Of a DNA stretch of 64,000 nt, positions 27,181 through 36,641 are shown piece by piece (position 1 is the first letter of the stretch; each line of letters begins with the position of its first letter). Made by a program: the position numbers and the translations under genes. Below the pieces are notes generated by a model that worked only from the letters and a program-made list of their open reading frames with translations, had not been told where the DNA came from and ran no database searches. Source of the stretch: Rhodobacteraceae bacterium 63075 (GTDB taxonomy: Bacteria > Pseudomonadota > Alphaproteobacteria > Rhodobacterales > Rhodobacteraceae); assembly GCA_003417655.1 (NCBI GenBank), contig QVMW01000001.1:1-64000 (forward strand), written 5' to 3'.

Positions 27181-27230
27181 AGATTTCATGAAATCTGATG
27201 CATCGTGAAATTTAGCGGGAATTTTTCACG
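27181..27230. promoter_or_regulatory. Operator-like palindromes upstream of the HTH-cupin regulator
   Basis: A perfect 16-bp palindrome AGATTTCATGAAATCT (27181-27196) is followed by a separate inverted repeat with arms CGTGAAA (27204-27210) and TTTCACG (27224-27230), ending 8 bp before the start codon. The TTTCA/TGAAA element recurs. Position suggests autoregulation by the HTH-cupin protein. Confidence 0.6.
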
Positions 27231-27238
27231 GAAGCGAC

Positions 27239-27808
27239 ATGACGTTCAACGCCGGAACATCTCGAAGCCTCGGGGCCGACTTGCGTGCCCTGCGCAGGGC
27301 GCGGGGGCTGACACTGGCGGACCTGGCCGGAAGGCTGGACCGGTCCGTTGGATGGCTGAGCCAGGTCGAGCGGGACATTTCCGAGCCATCCATCACCGAT
27401 CTGCGCCATATCGCGGGGGCGCTGGATATTTCCGTTTCCATGCTCTTCGCTCATGCACCCGCACCTGCACAGGAGGCTGGCCACGTCGTGCGCCGCGCCG
27501 CCCGCCGCCCTATCGGATCAGGCGAGGCCGGGCTTGTCGAAGAATTGCTGTCGCCCGATCTCACCGACGATTTCGAGATGGTGCACTCCACCTTCCAGCC
27601 CCACAGCCGTATCGGCGAGGTGGTCACGCGCCCGACCCAGGAGGTTGGCTATATCATCTCCGGCAAGCTCGACCTCGTGATCGCGGGCAAGGCCTTCACC
27701 GTCGGCCCCGGCGACAGCTTCCGCATTCGTGGCGAGCCCTTCGAATGGATCAACCCCTATGACCGGGCAGCAGAAGTGATCTGGGTGATTGCTCCACCTG
27801 TCTATTGA
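27239..27808 (+). CDS. XRE-family HTH regulator with cupin domain
   Basis: The 189-residue protein joins an N-terminal helix-turn-helix (LGADLRALRRARGLTLADLAG, then VGWLSQVERDISEPSI) to a C-terminal cupin (EVVTRPTQEVGYIISGKLDLVIAGKAFTVGPGDSFRIRGEP). This pairing senses small metabolites and commonly regulates the adjacent catabolic genes, including methylated-amine and polyamine pathways. It precedes the FAD/GcvT dehydrogenase cluster by 87 bp in the same direction, so it probably controls it. The operator-like palindromes immediately upstream support autoregulation. Confidence 0.88.
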   Translation: MTFNAGTSRSLGADLRALRRARGLTLADLAGRLDRSVGWLSQVERDISEPSITDLRHIAGALDISVSMLFAHAPAPAQEAGHVVRRAARRPIGSGEAGLVEELLSPDLTDDFEMVHSTFQPHSRIGEVVTRPTQEVGYIISGKLDLVIAGKAFTVGPGDSFRIRGEPFEWINPYDRAAEVIWVIAPPVY

Positions 27809-27895
27809 GGATGCCCGGGCGACAAACAGGATACGGACCCAGCGGCACTTGCGGCGAAATCGCCCAAGGCCTGCCACGCGAACAAGGAGAGTATA

Positions 27896-30343
27896 ATGGC
27901 GAAACCACCCGAAAGCGCGCGCGTAGTGATCATCGGCGGAGGCGTCGTCGGCTGCTCGTCACTCTACCATCTCGCCAAGAAGGGCTGGACCGACTGTGTC
28001 CTGCTTGAAAAGAACGAGCTGACAGCCGGCAGCACGTGGCATGCCGCCGGGAACGTGCCCACGTTCTCCACCTCCTGGGCCGTCATGAACATGCAGCGCT
28101 ACTCGACCGAGCTCTATGCGCGGCTTGGCGAGGAGGTGGATTACCCGATGAATTACCACCAGACTGGCTCGATCCGCCTGGCGCATTCCAAAGAGCGCAT
28201 GCAGGAATTCGAGCGCGCCCGCGCCATGGGCCGCTACCAGGGCATCCCGATGGAGCTCTGGACGCCGGAGCAGGCGAAGGCGCACTATCCCTTCCTCGAA
28301 ACCCATGATCTGGCCGGCGCGCTCTATGACCCGACAGACGGCGATATCGACCCTGCGCAAGTCACCCAGGCTCTGGCCAAGGGCGCGCGCGACATGGGCG
28401 CGCGCATCGTCCGCTTCTGCCCGGCCACCGGCGTGACCCAGCAACCTGACACCTCATGGATCGTCCACACCGAAAAGGGCGATATCGAATGTGACTACGT
28501 GGTCAATGCGGCGGGCTATTACGCCCAGCGCGTCGGCGAGTGGTTCAAGCCCTATGGGGGGCGCACCGTGCCGATGATGGTGATGAGCCACCAGTTCGTG
28601 CTGACCGACGAGATTCCCGAGATCGAGGACTACTCCAGGGAGACGGGCAAGAAGCTCCCGCTCCTGCGCGACGTGGACGTGTCCTACTATTTTCGCCAGG
28701 AGAAACACGGCTTCAACATCGGGCCCTACGAGCCCAATTGCAGGGCCGAATGGGACAGAGCGCCCGACGCCGTGCCGGAGGATTTCAGCTTCCAGCTCTG
28801 GACGGATGATCTGGACCGCATAGAGGATATCGTGGCCGACTCCATGGCGCGCGTGCCGCTCGCTGCCTCCGCAGGCATCAGCCGGATCATCAACGGCCCG
28901 ATCCCCTATGCTCCCGATGGGATGCCGCTTCTAGGCCCGATGCCCGGCGTCGAGAACGCCTTCGAGAATTGCGTTTTCACCTTCGGCATCGCCCAGGGCG
29001 GCGGCGCGGGCAAGGTGTTGGCAGAATGGATCGTCGACGGTGCGCCCGAATGGGACATGTGGGCCACCGATCCGCGCCGCTACACCGACTATACCGACCA
29101 TGACTATTGCGTGGCCAAGGGCATGGAGGTCTATGGCAACGAATATGCCATGCACTTCCCCTGGCACCGCTGGCCAGCCGCGCCGGACCGCAGGCTCAGC
29201 CCCTTGCATGACCGCCTGAAAGCGGCCGGTGGCCAGATGGGCCCCTATAACGGCTGGGAGCGCGTCAACTGGTTCGCAAAGGACGGCGATGACACCTCCG
29301 AGGAGAGTACAAAGACATGGAACCGCTCCGGCCCCTGGGAGCCGCGCATCCGCGAAGAATGCGAAGCGGTGCGCGACGGTTGCGGCGTGCTGGCGCTCTC
29401 CGGATTCACGAGGCTGGCGGTGGAGGGGCCGGGCGCCCGCGCGCATGTCGATGCGCTGACCTGCTCGCGCCTGCCGCAGCCCGGCCGCGTCGGGCTGGCC
29501 TATTTCCCCGATGACAGGGGGCGCATCCTCACGGAAATGTCCGTGATCCCGCAGGATGACGACAACATCTGGCTCATCACCGCCGCGGCGGCGCAATGGC
29601 ATGACCGCGACGTTCTTCTTCGCAGTTTGCCCGAGGGGCTCACCGTGCAGGACCGCAGCGAGAAATACGAATGTCTCCTCGTCACCGGCCCCAAGGCGCG
29701 CGACGTGCTGGCGTCTCTGACCGACGCCGACCTCTCGCTCCCCTGGCTCTCCTTCCAGCAGGCCGAAGTCTGCGGCAAGCCCTGCGTTCTGCTGCGGGTG
29801 TCCTTTGCCGGGGAGCTGGGCTGGGAAGTGCATTGCCTGACAGGCGACGCCCCCGAAATCTGGGATGCCATCACGGCAGCCGGGGCCAAGCCCTTCGGCA
29901 TGTGGGCGCTCGACTCGCTCCGCCTTGAAAAGGGCTACCGCGCCTGGAAGCGCGATCTTTCCACCGACTACACCCTGCTTGAGGCCGGGCTGGAGCGTTT
30001 CGTGAAACTCGACAAACCGGAGGACTTCCCCGGCAAAGCCGCTCTCGAACGCGAGAGGCGGGAAGGCCCGGAAAAACGCTTCGTGACGCTCACTGTCGAC
30101 GCGGGCGAAGCCGACGCCCCCTACATGTCCTGTATCTGGTCCGGCGGCGAAATCGTCGGCGAAACAACCTCTGGCGGCTGGGGCTATCGCATTGGCAAAT
30201 CGATCGCTTTGGGCATGGTTAGAGCCGAATTCGCAAAGCCCGGAACGGAGCTGGACGTCGAGATATACGGCACGCGCTTCAAGGCCCGTGTCGCAGAGGA
30301 CAAACCCCTCTGGGACCCCGAAAACGAAAGGCTCCGCGCATGA
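27896..30343 (+). CDS. FAD-dependent dehydrogenase with GcvT domain (DMGDH/SARDH family), paralog 1
   Basis: This 815-residue fusion has an N-terminal DAO-type FAD domain (VVIIGGGVVGCSSLYHLAKKG) with the WHAAG motif in which His49 aligns with the covalent-FAD histidine of dimethylglycine and sarcosine dehydrogenases. After a linker come the aminomethyltransferase (GcvT) and barrel domains (about 440-815), including FAGELGWEVHC and ALDSLRLEKGYRAWKRDLS. It should demethylate a secondary or tertiary amine, passing formaldehyde equivalents to tetrahydrofolate and electrons to the respiratory chain. The substrate is unknown. It overlaps the next gene by ATGA. Confidence 0.85.
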   Translation: MAKPPESARVVIIGGGVVGCSSLYHLAKKGWTDCVLLEKNELTAGSTWHAAGNVPTFSTSWAVMNMQRYSTELYARLGEEVDYPMNYHQTGSIRLAHSKERMQEFERARAMGRYQGIPMELWTPEQAKAHYPFLETHDLAGALYDPTDGDIDPAQVTQALAKGARDMGARIVRFCPATGVTQQPDTSWIVHTEKGDIECDYVVNAAGYYAQRVGEWFKPYGGRTVPMMVMSHQFVLTDEIPEIEDYSRETGKKLPLLRDVDVSYYFRQEKHGFNIGPYEPNCRAEWDRAPDAVPEDFSFQLWTDDLDRIEDIVADSMARVPLAASAGISRIINGPIPYAPDGMPLLGPMPGVENAFENCVFTFGIAQGGGAGKVLAEWIVDGAPEWDMWATDPRRYTDYTDHDYCVAKGMEVYGNEYAMHFPWHRWPAAPDRRLSPLHDRLKAAGGQMGPYNGWERVNWFAKDGDDTSEESTKTWNRSGPWEPRIREECEAVRDGCGVLALSGFTRLAVEGPGARAHVDALTCSRLPQPGRVGLAYFPDDRGRILTEMSVIPQDDDNIWLITAAAAQWHDRDVLLRSLPEGLTVQDRSEKYECLLVTGPKARDVLASLTDADLSLPWLSFQQAEVCGKPCVLLRVSFAGELGWEVHCLTGDAPEIWDAITAAGAKPFGMWALDSLRLEKGYRAWKRDLSTDYTLLEAGLERFVKLDKPEDFPGKAALERERREGPEKRFVTLTVDAGEADAPYMSCIWSGGEIVGETTSGGWGYRIGKSIALGMVRAEFAKPGTELDVEIYGTRFKARVAEDKPLWDPENERLRA

Positions 30344-31452
30344 CCGGACAAGACAAGGCCCCGGCGCTACCCACACGGATGAAAGGCGTCCAGCTCACCC
30401 GGCATGGCGGCCCCGAGGCGCTCGCATGGCGCGAGGATATCCCGGTGCCACACCCCGGCGCGGGGCAGGTGCTGGTCAAGGTCATGGCCGCGGGTCTGAA
30501 CAACACCGATATCAACACGCGCATCGGCTGGTATTCGTCCGATGTCACGGGCGCGACTGAAGAGACAGGCCAGGAGGTCGAGGCTGGCGGCTGGGGCGGG
30601 GCGCTGACATTCCCGCGCATTCAGGGCGGTGATCTGTGTGGCCGCGTGGTGGCGACCGGCGAAGACGTAACGCTCCCGCTGGGCGCACGCGTGACCTGCC
30701 CGATCAACCTGCCGCGCCCGACCGCCGAGAGCCCGACTGCCTATATCGCGCTCGGCTCCGAGATGGATGGGGCTTTCGCGGAATACTGCCTCGTCGAGGC
30801 GGCAGACCTGCATGACGTGTCCCCATCGCCGCTGAGCGATGCCGAGATCGCCGCCATCCCCTGCGCCTTCGGCACAGCGGAAAATCTGCTCACGCGCGCA
30901 GGCGTCTCGGAAGGCCAGAGCGTGCTGATCACGGGGGCCTCCGGCGGTGTGGGCCTTGCGGCTGTTCAGCTTGCCGCCCTGCGCGGGGCGCGTGTTTCCG
31001 GAATGACATCCCCGGCGAAGGCGCAGCATGTCACGGCGGCGGGCGCGGCGCACATCCTGCCGCGGGGCGAGGCCCCCGAACAGGCCAGTTTCGATGCCGT
31101 GATCGATGTCGTCGGAGGCCCCGACTGGCCCGGTTTCATCCGTGCCCTCAAGCCCGGCGGGCACTATGCCGTCTCAGGCGCGATTGCCGGTCCGATGGTC
31201 ACGGCCGACCTGCGCGAGATCTACCTTCCCGACATCACGATCCACGGCTGCACCTATCAACCTCCCGAGGTGTTCACACGTCTCGTCACGTTGATGAATC
31301 AGGGTGATATACGTCCGCTCGTGTCCCGCACCTACCCGCTTCGGGAAATCGCGAAGGCACAAGATGAATTCATGTCCAAGCAATACGCCGGAAAGCTTGT
31401 CCTGCTTCCGCCCGGGGCAGAAGCCACAGTGGACGGCAAGGCAACCAGCTAA
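30340..31452 (+). CDS. Medium-chain alcohol dehydrogenase/quinone reductase family protein
   Basis: The 370-residue MDR protein has the N-terminal GroES-like domain (GVQLTRHGGPEALAWREDIPVPHPGAGQVLVKV) and Rossmann domain (VLITGASGGVGLAAVQLAALRGARV). DLCGRVVATGEDVTL is present, but I do not see the complete catalytic-zinc set of alcohol dehydrogenases, so it may be a zinc-independent NAD(P)H reductase. It is sandwiched between the two FAD/GcvT genes, translationally coupled to the first and 11 bp before the second. Confidence 0.85.
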   Translation: MTGQDKAPALPTRMKGVQLTRHGGPEALAWREDIPVPHPGAGQVLVKVMAAGLNNTDINTRIGWYSSDVTGATEETGQEVEAGGWGGALTFPRIQGGDLCGRVVATGEDVTLPLGARVTCPINLPRPTAESPTAYIALGSEMDGAFAEYCLVEAADLHDVSPSPLSDAEIAAIPCAFGTAENLLTRAGVSEGQSVLITGASGGVGLAAVQLAALRGARVSGMTSPAKAQHVTAAGAAHILPRGEAPEQASFDAVIDVVGGPDWPGFIRALKPGGHYAVSGAIAGPMVTADLREIYLPDITIHGCTYQPPEVFTRLVTLMNQGDIRPLVSRTYPLREIAKAQDEFMSKQYAGKLVLLPPGAEATVDGKATS

Positions 31453-31463
31453 AGGAGCGCACC

Positions 31464-33911
31464 ATGCCAGACCTTCCAACTCAGGCGCGCGTTGTCATCA
31501 TCGGCGGCGGTGTCGTTGGCTGTTCCGTCGCCTATCATCTCGCAAAGCTCGGCTGGAAAGACATCGTGCTGCTTGAGCGCAAGCAGCTCACCTCCGGCAC
31601 GACATGGCACGCCGCCGGGCTCATCGCCCAGCTCCGCGCGACCGCCAACATGACCAAGCTCGCGAAGTATTCGCAGGAGCTTTACGGCGAGTTAGAGACT
31701 GAAACAGGCGTTGCCACCGGCTTCAGGCGCACCGGCTCGATCACCGCTGCGCTGACCGATGAACGGCTCGAAGAGCTGCACCGCTCCGCAGGCATGGCCC
31801 GCGCATTCGGCGTCGAGATCGAAGAGATCAGCCCCGGCGAGATCAAGCAACACTATGATCACCTGAACACCGATGGCGTGACGGGCGGCGTCTACCTGCC
31901 CCGGGATGGCCAGGGTGATCCAACCGGTATCGCCCTGGCGCTCGCCAAGGGCGCAAGGCAGCGCGGGGCTATCATAAAGGAACGCGTGAAAGTCTCTGAC
32001 ATTGCCCGAAATGGCCGCCGTGTGACCGGCGTTGACTGGCAAGGCGAAGATGGCAGCACAGGTCACATCGCTTGCGAGATGATCGTCAACTGCGCCGGCA
32101 TGTGGGGCCGAGACGTCGGCCATATGGCGGGCATCAACGTCCCGCTCCACGCCTGCGAGCATTTCTACATCGTCTCCGAGCCCATCGAGGGGCTCGGTCA
32201 GCTCCCCGTTCTGCGTGTCCCGGACGAATGCGCCTATTACAAGGAAGACGCGGGCAAGATGATGCTCGGCGCTTTCGAGCCGCAGGCCAAGCCCTGGGGT
32301 ATGAAAGGAATCCCGGACAGCTTCGAGTTCGACCAGCTCCCGGAGGATTTCGACCATTTCGAGCCGATCCTCGAAAAGGCCGTCAACCGCATGCCAATGC
32401 TGGGGCAGGCGGGTATCCACACCTTTTTCAACGGTCCGGAATCCTTCACGCCCGACGACGCCTATCATCTCGGCCTTGCCCCGGAGATGGACAATGTCTG
32501 GGTCGCCGCCGGGTTCAACTCGATCGGGATCCAGTCCGCCGGCGGCGCGGGCATGGCCCTCGCGGCATGGATGGACACAGGCGAGAAACCCTTCGACCTC
32601 GGCGATGTGGACATCGCACGCAACGAGCCGTTTCAAGCGGGCAAGACCTATCTCTTCGAGCGCTCCAAGGAGACGCTTGGGCTGCTCTATGCCGATCATT
32701 TCCCCTTCCGCCAGAAGGCCACCGCCCGGGGCGTCCGCCGCTCGCCCTTCCACGAACATCTCAAGGCGCGCGGTGCCGTCTTCGGCGAGCTCGCCGGCTG
32801 GGAACGCGCCAACTGGTTCACCGATCAGGGCCAGGAGGCAGCCTATGAATATTCATGGAAACGCCAGAACTGGTTCGAGAACCGTGCCGCCGAGCATAGG
32901 GCGATCCGAGAGAATATCGGCATGTATGACATGTCGAGCTTCGGCAAGCTGCGCATCGAGGGGCCGGACGCGGAGCACTTTCTCAATCGTCTGTGCGGCG
33001 GGAACATGTCCGTGCCGTCCGGCAAGATCGTCTACACCCAGATGCTCAACTCCATGGGCGGAATCGAGGCCGACGTCACCGTCACGCGCCTGTCGGAAAC
33101 CGCCTATCTCATGGTCACGCCCGCTGCCACCCGGCTGGTCGACGAGACGCGCCTCAGGCGCCATTTGGGCAATGACAGAGCCACAATCACCGATATGACC
33201 GCCGCCGAGGGCGTTCTCGCCGTCATGGGGCCAAACGCGCGCCAGCTCTTGCAAGCCGTCTCCCCGAATGACTTCTCGAACAAAGCCAACCCCTTCGGCA
33301 CGGCGCAGGAGATCGAGCTCGGTATGGGCCTCGCCCGCGCGCACCGCGTCTCTTACGTGGGCGAGCTGGGCTGGGAGCTCTACATCAGCGCCGACATGGC
33401 CGCCCATGCCTTCGAAACCCTGCTCGAAGCGGGTGAAAGCCTCGGCCTCAAGCTGTGCGGCATGCATGCCATGGACAGCCTGCGCATCGAGAAGGGCTTC
33501 CGCCACTTCGGCCATGACATCACCCCCGAAGACAACGTGATCGACGCAGGCCTCGGCTTCGCCGTGGACCTCTCCAAGCCCGATTTCATCGGCAAGGAGG
33601 CCGTCGCCGGACGCAAGGAATCCGGCCCGAAGGCACGGATGGTCCAGTTCCTCCTCGAGGATCCCGAGCCGCTCCTCTACCACAATGAGCCGATCCTGCG
33701 CGATGGCCAGATCCTCGGCTATCTCAGCTCCGGCGGCTACGGCCACACGCTCGGCGCGGCGGTGGGTCTCGGCTACGTGCCCTGCGAAGGCGAAGCACCG
33801 GCAGACCTGCTCGCGAGCCGCTTCGAAATCGACGTCATGGGCACGCGCGTCAAGGCCATTGCCTCGCTGCGGCCCATGTATGATCCGAAATCGGAGCGGC
33901 TGCGCTCCTGA
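31464..33911 (+). CDS. FAD-dependent dehydrogenase with GcvT domain (DMGDH/SARDH family), paralog 2
   Basis: Same architecture and same length (815 residues) as paralog 1, but clearly diverged: FAD motif VVIIGGGVVGCSVAYHLAK, His49 in SGTTWHAAGL, LAPEMDNVWVAAGFNSIG, and GcvT elements VSYVGELGWELYISADMA and GMHAMDSLRIEKGFRHFG. Its WHAAGLIAQLRATANMTKLAKYS stretch follows the classic sarcosine/dimethylglycine dehydrogenase pattern better than paralog 1. Two sequential demethylations by the pair are plausible but not shown. Confidence 0.85.
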   Translation: MPDLPTQARVVIIGGGVVGCSVAYHLAKLGWKDIVLLERKQLTSGTTWHAAGLIAQLRATANMTKLAKYSQELYGELETETGVATGFRRTGSITAALTDERLEELHRSAGMARAFGVEIEEISPGEIKQHYDHLNTDGVTGGVYLPRDGQGDPTGIALALAKGARQRGAIIKERVKVSDIARNGRRVTGVDWQGEDGSTGHIACEMIVNCAGMWGRDVGHMAGINVPLHACEHFYIVSEPIEGLGQLPVLRVPDECAYYKEDAGKMMLGAFEPQAKPWGMKGIPDSFEFDQLPEDFDHFEPILEKAVNRMPMLGQAGIHTFFNGPESFTPDDAYHLGLAPEMDNVWVAAGFNSIGIQSAGGAGMALAAWMDTGEKPFDLGDVDIARNEPFQAGKTYLFERSKETLGLLYADHFPFRQKATARGVRRSPFHEHLKARGAVFGELAGWERANWFTDQGQEAAYEYSWKRQNWFENRAAEHRAIRENIGMYDMSSFGKLRIEGPDAEHFLNRLCGGNMSVPSGKIVYTQMLNSMGGIEADVTVTRLSETAYLMVTPAATRLVDETRLRRHLGNDRATITDMTAAEGVLAVMGPNARQLLQAVSPNDFSNKANPFGTAQEIELGMGLARAHRVSYVGELGWELYISADMAAHAFETLLEAGESLGLKLCGMHAMDSLRIEKGFRHFGHDITPEDNVIDAGLGFAVDLSKPDFIGKEAVAGRKESGPKARMVQFLLEDPEPLLYHNEPILRDGQILGYLSSGGYGHTLGAAVGLGYVPCEGEAPADLLASRFEIDVMGTRVKAIASLRPMYDPKSERLRS

Positions 33912-33948
33912 AGCTTCTATTCGGTCAAAAAATGCCGAGGCTCCCCAC

Positions 33949-34003
33949 GCCAGCCCCCTGGCGCGCGGGGGAGGGCGGGCGGGCCGCGTGCCAGGGGGCT
34001 GGC
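33949..34003 (+). repeat. Hairpin with G-quadruplex-type loop, copy 1
   Basis: An 18-bp stem (33949-33966 with 33986-34003, one G-T pair) encloses a loop with GGGGGAGGGCGGGCGGG, four G-tracts separated by 1-2 nt. It is downstream of the paralog 2 stop and shares its G-rich core with 50952-51002, though the arms differ. Confidence 0.8.
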
Positions 34004-34049
34004 AATCATGCGCAAACCGCCCTACTCATTTGCACAAAGGATGCGCCCC

Positions 34050-34949
34050 ATGACCGAGAACAAGGACACCCCGCAAGGCCTCGCCTTCGCCGTGACGGCC
34101 TATCTGCTCTGGGGCTTCCTGCCGCTCTACATGAAGCTGTTGTCGCATGTCTCCGCCGCCGAAGTCGTCGCGCACCGCGTCGTCTGGTCGCTGCCCATCG
34201 CCGCCGCCGTTCTGATCGCGCTTGGCCGCACGGACGACATCAAAACGGCTCTGACAACGCCCAGGATGCTCGCCATGGGCTTCGTGACGGCGCTGCTCAT
34301 CGCCCTCAACTGGGGCATCTACGTCTACGCGATCACCTCCGGAAACGCGCTCGAAGCCGCGCTCGGCTACTACATCAACCCGCTCTTCTCGATCTTCCTC
34401 GGCGCGGTGCTGCTGGGCGAGCGCCCATCGGCCTTGCAGGTCGCGGCCATCGCCCTCGCCGCCGCCGCCGTCGCCATCCTGACGATCGACGCCGGAACGC
34501 TCCCCTGGATCGCCATCGGCCTTTTCCTGTCCTGGGGCTTCTACGCGCTGGCCAAGAAACAGCTTCCCATCGGACCCAACCAGGGTTTCCTCCTCGAAGT
34601 GCTGATCCTGACGCCCCCGGCGCTGGCCTTCATGCTCTGGCTCGGCCCCACGGGCATCTTCCTCGACAGCGCCCGTGACACATGGCTGCTCCTCGGCTGC
34701 GGCGTGGTCACGGCCATACCCCTTCTCATCTACGCCAACGGCGCCAAGCTCCTGCGCCTGAGCACCATCGCGATCCTGCAATATATCGCGCCGACGATGA
34801 TCTTCCTGGTCGGGGTCTTTATCTTCGATGAGCCCATGGGCCCGGCCCGCATGATCGCCTTCCCGATGATCTGGGCGGCGCTGGTGCTTTATTCCATCGG
34901 CATCCTGCGCGGCATGCGCACCGCACGAACCACAAAGAGGGCACAATGA
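34050..34949 (+). CDS. rarD: RarD-type EamA transporter
   Basis: The 299-residue protein has about ten membrane helices and the RarD hallmarks: GLAFAVTAYLLWGFLPLYMKLL, VVAHRVVWSLPI, NWGIYVYAITSGNALEAALGYYINPL, and STIAILQYIAPTMIFLVGVFIFDEP. Two EamA repeats are visible. It is a predicted drug/metabolite exporter; the name comes from chloramphenicol-resistance reports, but physiological substrates are unknown. ATG 34050 has AAAGG nine bases upstream. Its stop overlaps the next start (ATGA). Confidence 0.9.
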   Translation: MTENKDTPQGLAFAVTAYLLWGFLPLYMKLLSHVSAAEVVAHRVVWSLPIAAAVLIALGRTDDIKTALTTPRMLAMGFVTALLIALNWGIYVYAITSGNALEAALGYYINPLFSIFLGAVLLGERPSALQVAAIALAAAAVAILTIDAGTLPWIAIGLFLSWGFYALAKKQLPIGPNQGFLLEVLILTPPALAFMLWLGPTGIFLDSARDTWLLLGCGVVTAIPLLIYANGAKLLRLSTIAILQYIAPTMIFLVGVFIFDEPMGPARMIAFPMIWAALVLYSIGILRGMRTARTTKRAQ

Positions 34950-35797
34950 CGAACACGCTTCTCACGATCGGCCAGGGATACTCCGCCAATACCCTCGCCC
35001 GAAGGCTCGCGCCGCAAGGCTGGAGGCTCTATGGCACAACGCGCAACCCCGAGCGCATGGACGAGATCCGCACTCAGGGCGTCACGCCCCTCCTCTGGCC
35101 CGACATCGAGCCCGCGCTCGCCGAGGCAACCCATCTTCTCGCCGCCGCCGCACCCACCGACGCGGGCGATCCGTTTCTGGCCGAATTCGGCTCCAACCCT
35201 GCCGAACTCTCGCCGAACCTGACCTGGGTCGGCTATCTCAGCACGACAGGCGTTTACGGCGATCATGGTGGCGCATGGGTCGATGAGAACACGCCGCTGA
35301 CGCCCTCGACGAAACGCGGCAAGGCCCGGAAGGCGGCCGAAGAGGCCTGGATGGCCACGGGCCTTCCCGTGCATATTTTTCGCCTCGCCGGGATCTACGG
35401 CCCCGGGCGCGGCCCCTTCACCAAGGTGCGCGCAGGCACGGCCCGCCGGATCATCAAGCAAGGCCAGGTCTTCAGCCGCATCCATGTCGATGACATCGCG
35501 CAGGTTCTGGAGGCGTCCATTGCGCGGCCCAACCCGGGCGCGGCCTACAATCTCTGCGACGATGACCCGGCCCCGCCGCAGGACGTGCTCGAACACGCCG
35601 CCGCGCTCCTGGGCGTCGCGCCGCCGCCCGCCGTGCCCTTCGAGCAGGCCGATCTATCGCCCATGGCGCGCAGCTTCTATGCCGAGAGCAAGCGTGTCTC
35701 CAACGCCCGGATCAAGGCCGAGCTGGGTGTGAAGCTCATCCACCCCGACTACCGCAGCGGCCTCGCCGCCCTGCTCGCCGCCGAAGACAGCGCTTGA
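34946..35797 (+). CDS. Extended SDR / NAD(P)-dependent epimerase-like protein
   Basis: The 283-residue protein begins with a Rossmann GQGYSANTLARRL motif in place of the usual TGxxGxxG, then has WVGYLSTTGVYGDHGGAWVDE with Ser-Thr and Tyr in the positions of the SDR catalytic residues, and the FRLAGIYGPGRGPF stretch. This variant is the SDR_a5/YeeZ-like group: NAD(P)-binding proteins of unclear substrate. It is coupled to rarD by a 4-bp overlap. Confidence 0.85.
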   Translation: MTNTLLTIGQGYSANTLARRLAPQGWRLYGTTRNPERMDEIRTQGVTPLLWPDIEPALAEATHLLAAAAPTDAGDPFLAEFGSNPAELSPNLTWVGYLSTTGVYGDHGGAWVDENTPLTPSTKRGKARKAAEEAWMATGLPVHIFRLAGIYGPGRGPFTKVRAGTARRIIKQGQVFSRIHVDDIAQVLEASIARPNPGAAYNLCDDDPAPPQDVLEHAAALLGVAPPPAVPFEQADLSPMARSFYAESKRVSNARIKAELGVKLIHPDYRSGLAALLAAEDSA

Positions 35798-35848
35798 ACT
35801 TGCGCTTCAAGACGCTACTTCGACACGAAGAGACAACAAGAGGCCCCG

Positions 35849-36640
35849 ATGAGCATCCGTGAGCGCATAGCAAAATCCGTCGAAAGCCCCCGCGTGACAG
35901 GGTTCATCACCGCGGTCATCCTCTTCAACGCGGTCATTCTCGGGCTCGAGACATCGAAGACCGCGATGAACAGTATGGGCCCGCTGATCCTCTGGCTCGA
36001 CAAGCTCTGCCTTGCCATCTTCGTCGTCGAGATCGCCGCGAAGCTTGTCGCCTTCGGACCGCGCTTCTTCCGCTCGGGCTGGAACCTCTTCGATTTCATC
36101 ATCATCGGCATATCGCTCGTCCCGGCAGGCCAGGGCTTCTCCGCCCTGCGCGCCCTGCGCGTGTTGCGTGTTCTGCGCGTCGTCTCCGTCGCCCCGTCGC
36201 TGCGCCGGGTGGTGGAGGGGCTGGTCAGCGCCGTGCCCGGCATGGGCTCGGTCTTCCTGCTGATGGGATTGATCTTCTACATCGCCTCGGTCATCGCCAC
36301 GAAGCTGTTTGGCGAGTCCTTCCCCCAGTGGTTCGGCACGCTGGGGGACAGCGCCTATTCGCTCTTCCAGATCATGACGCTGGAAAGCTGGTCGATGGGG
36401 ATCGTCCGCCCCGTCATGGAGGTCTACCCGCAAGCCTGGGCCTTCTTCGTGCCTTTTATCCTCGTGACGACCTTCGCCGTGGTCAACCTCCTCGTCGGCC
36501 TGATCGTCAACTCCATGCAGGACGCCCACCACGCCGAGGCCGACGCCGACACCGACGCCTACCGCGACGAGATCAAGGCAAGGCTCGACGCGATAGATGC
36601 GAAGCTGGACGGGCTTTCAGAGAGGAAACAGCCGAAATAG
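35849..36640 (+). CDS. Bacterial voltage-gated sodium channel (BacNaV)
   Basis: This 263-residue one-domain channel has six membrane helices. S4 is SALRALRVLRVLRVV with gating arginines at 101, 104, 107 and 110; the pore loop carries the selectivity filter TLESWS (177-182), identical to NavAb-type channels; S6 is FAVVNLLVGLIVNSM. A C-terminal coiled-coil follows (DEIKARLDAIDAKLDGL), needed for tetramer assembly. It conducts Na+ inward on depolarisation; in marine Rhodobacteraceae it has been linked to motility or pH, though its use here is unknown. Confidence 0.92.
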   Translation: MSIRERIAKSVESPRVTGFITAVILFNAVILGLETSKTAMNSMGPLILWLDKLCLAIFVVEIAAKLVAFGPRFFRSGWNLFDFIIIGISLVPAGQGFSALRALRVLRVLRVVSVAPSLRRVVEGLVSAVPGMGSVFLLMGLIFYIASVIATKLFGESFPQWFGTLGDSAYSLFQIMTLESWSMGIVRPVMEVYPQAWAFFVPFILVTTFAVVNLLVGLIVNSMQDAHHAEADADTDAYRDEIKARLDAIDAKLDGLSERKQPK

Positions 36641-36641
36641 A

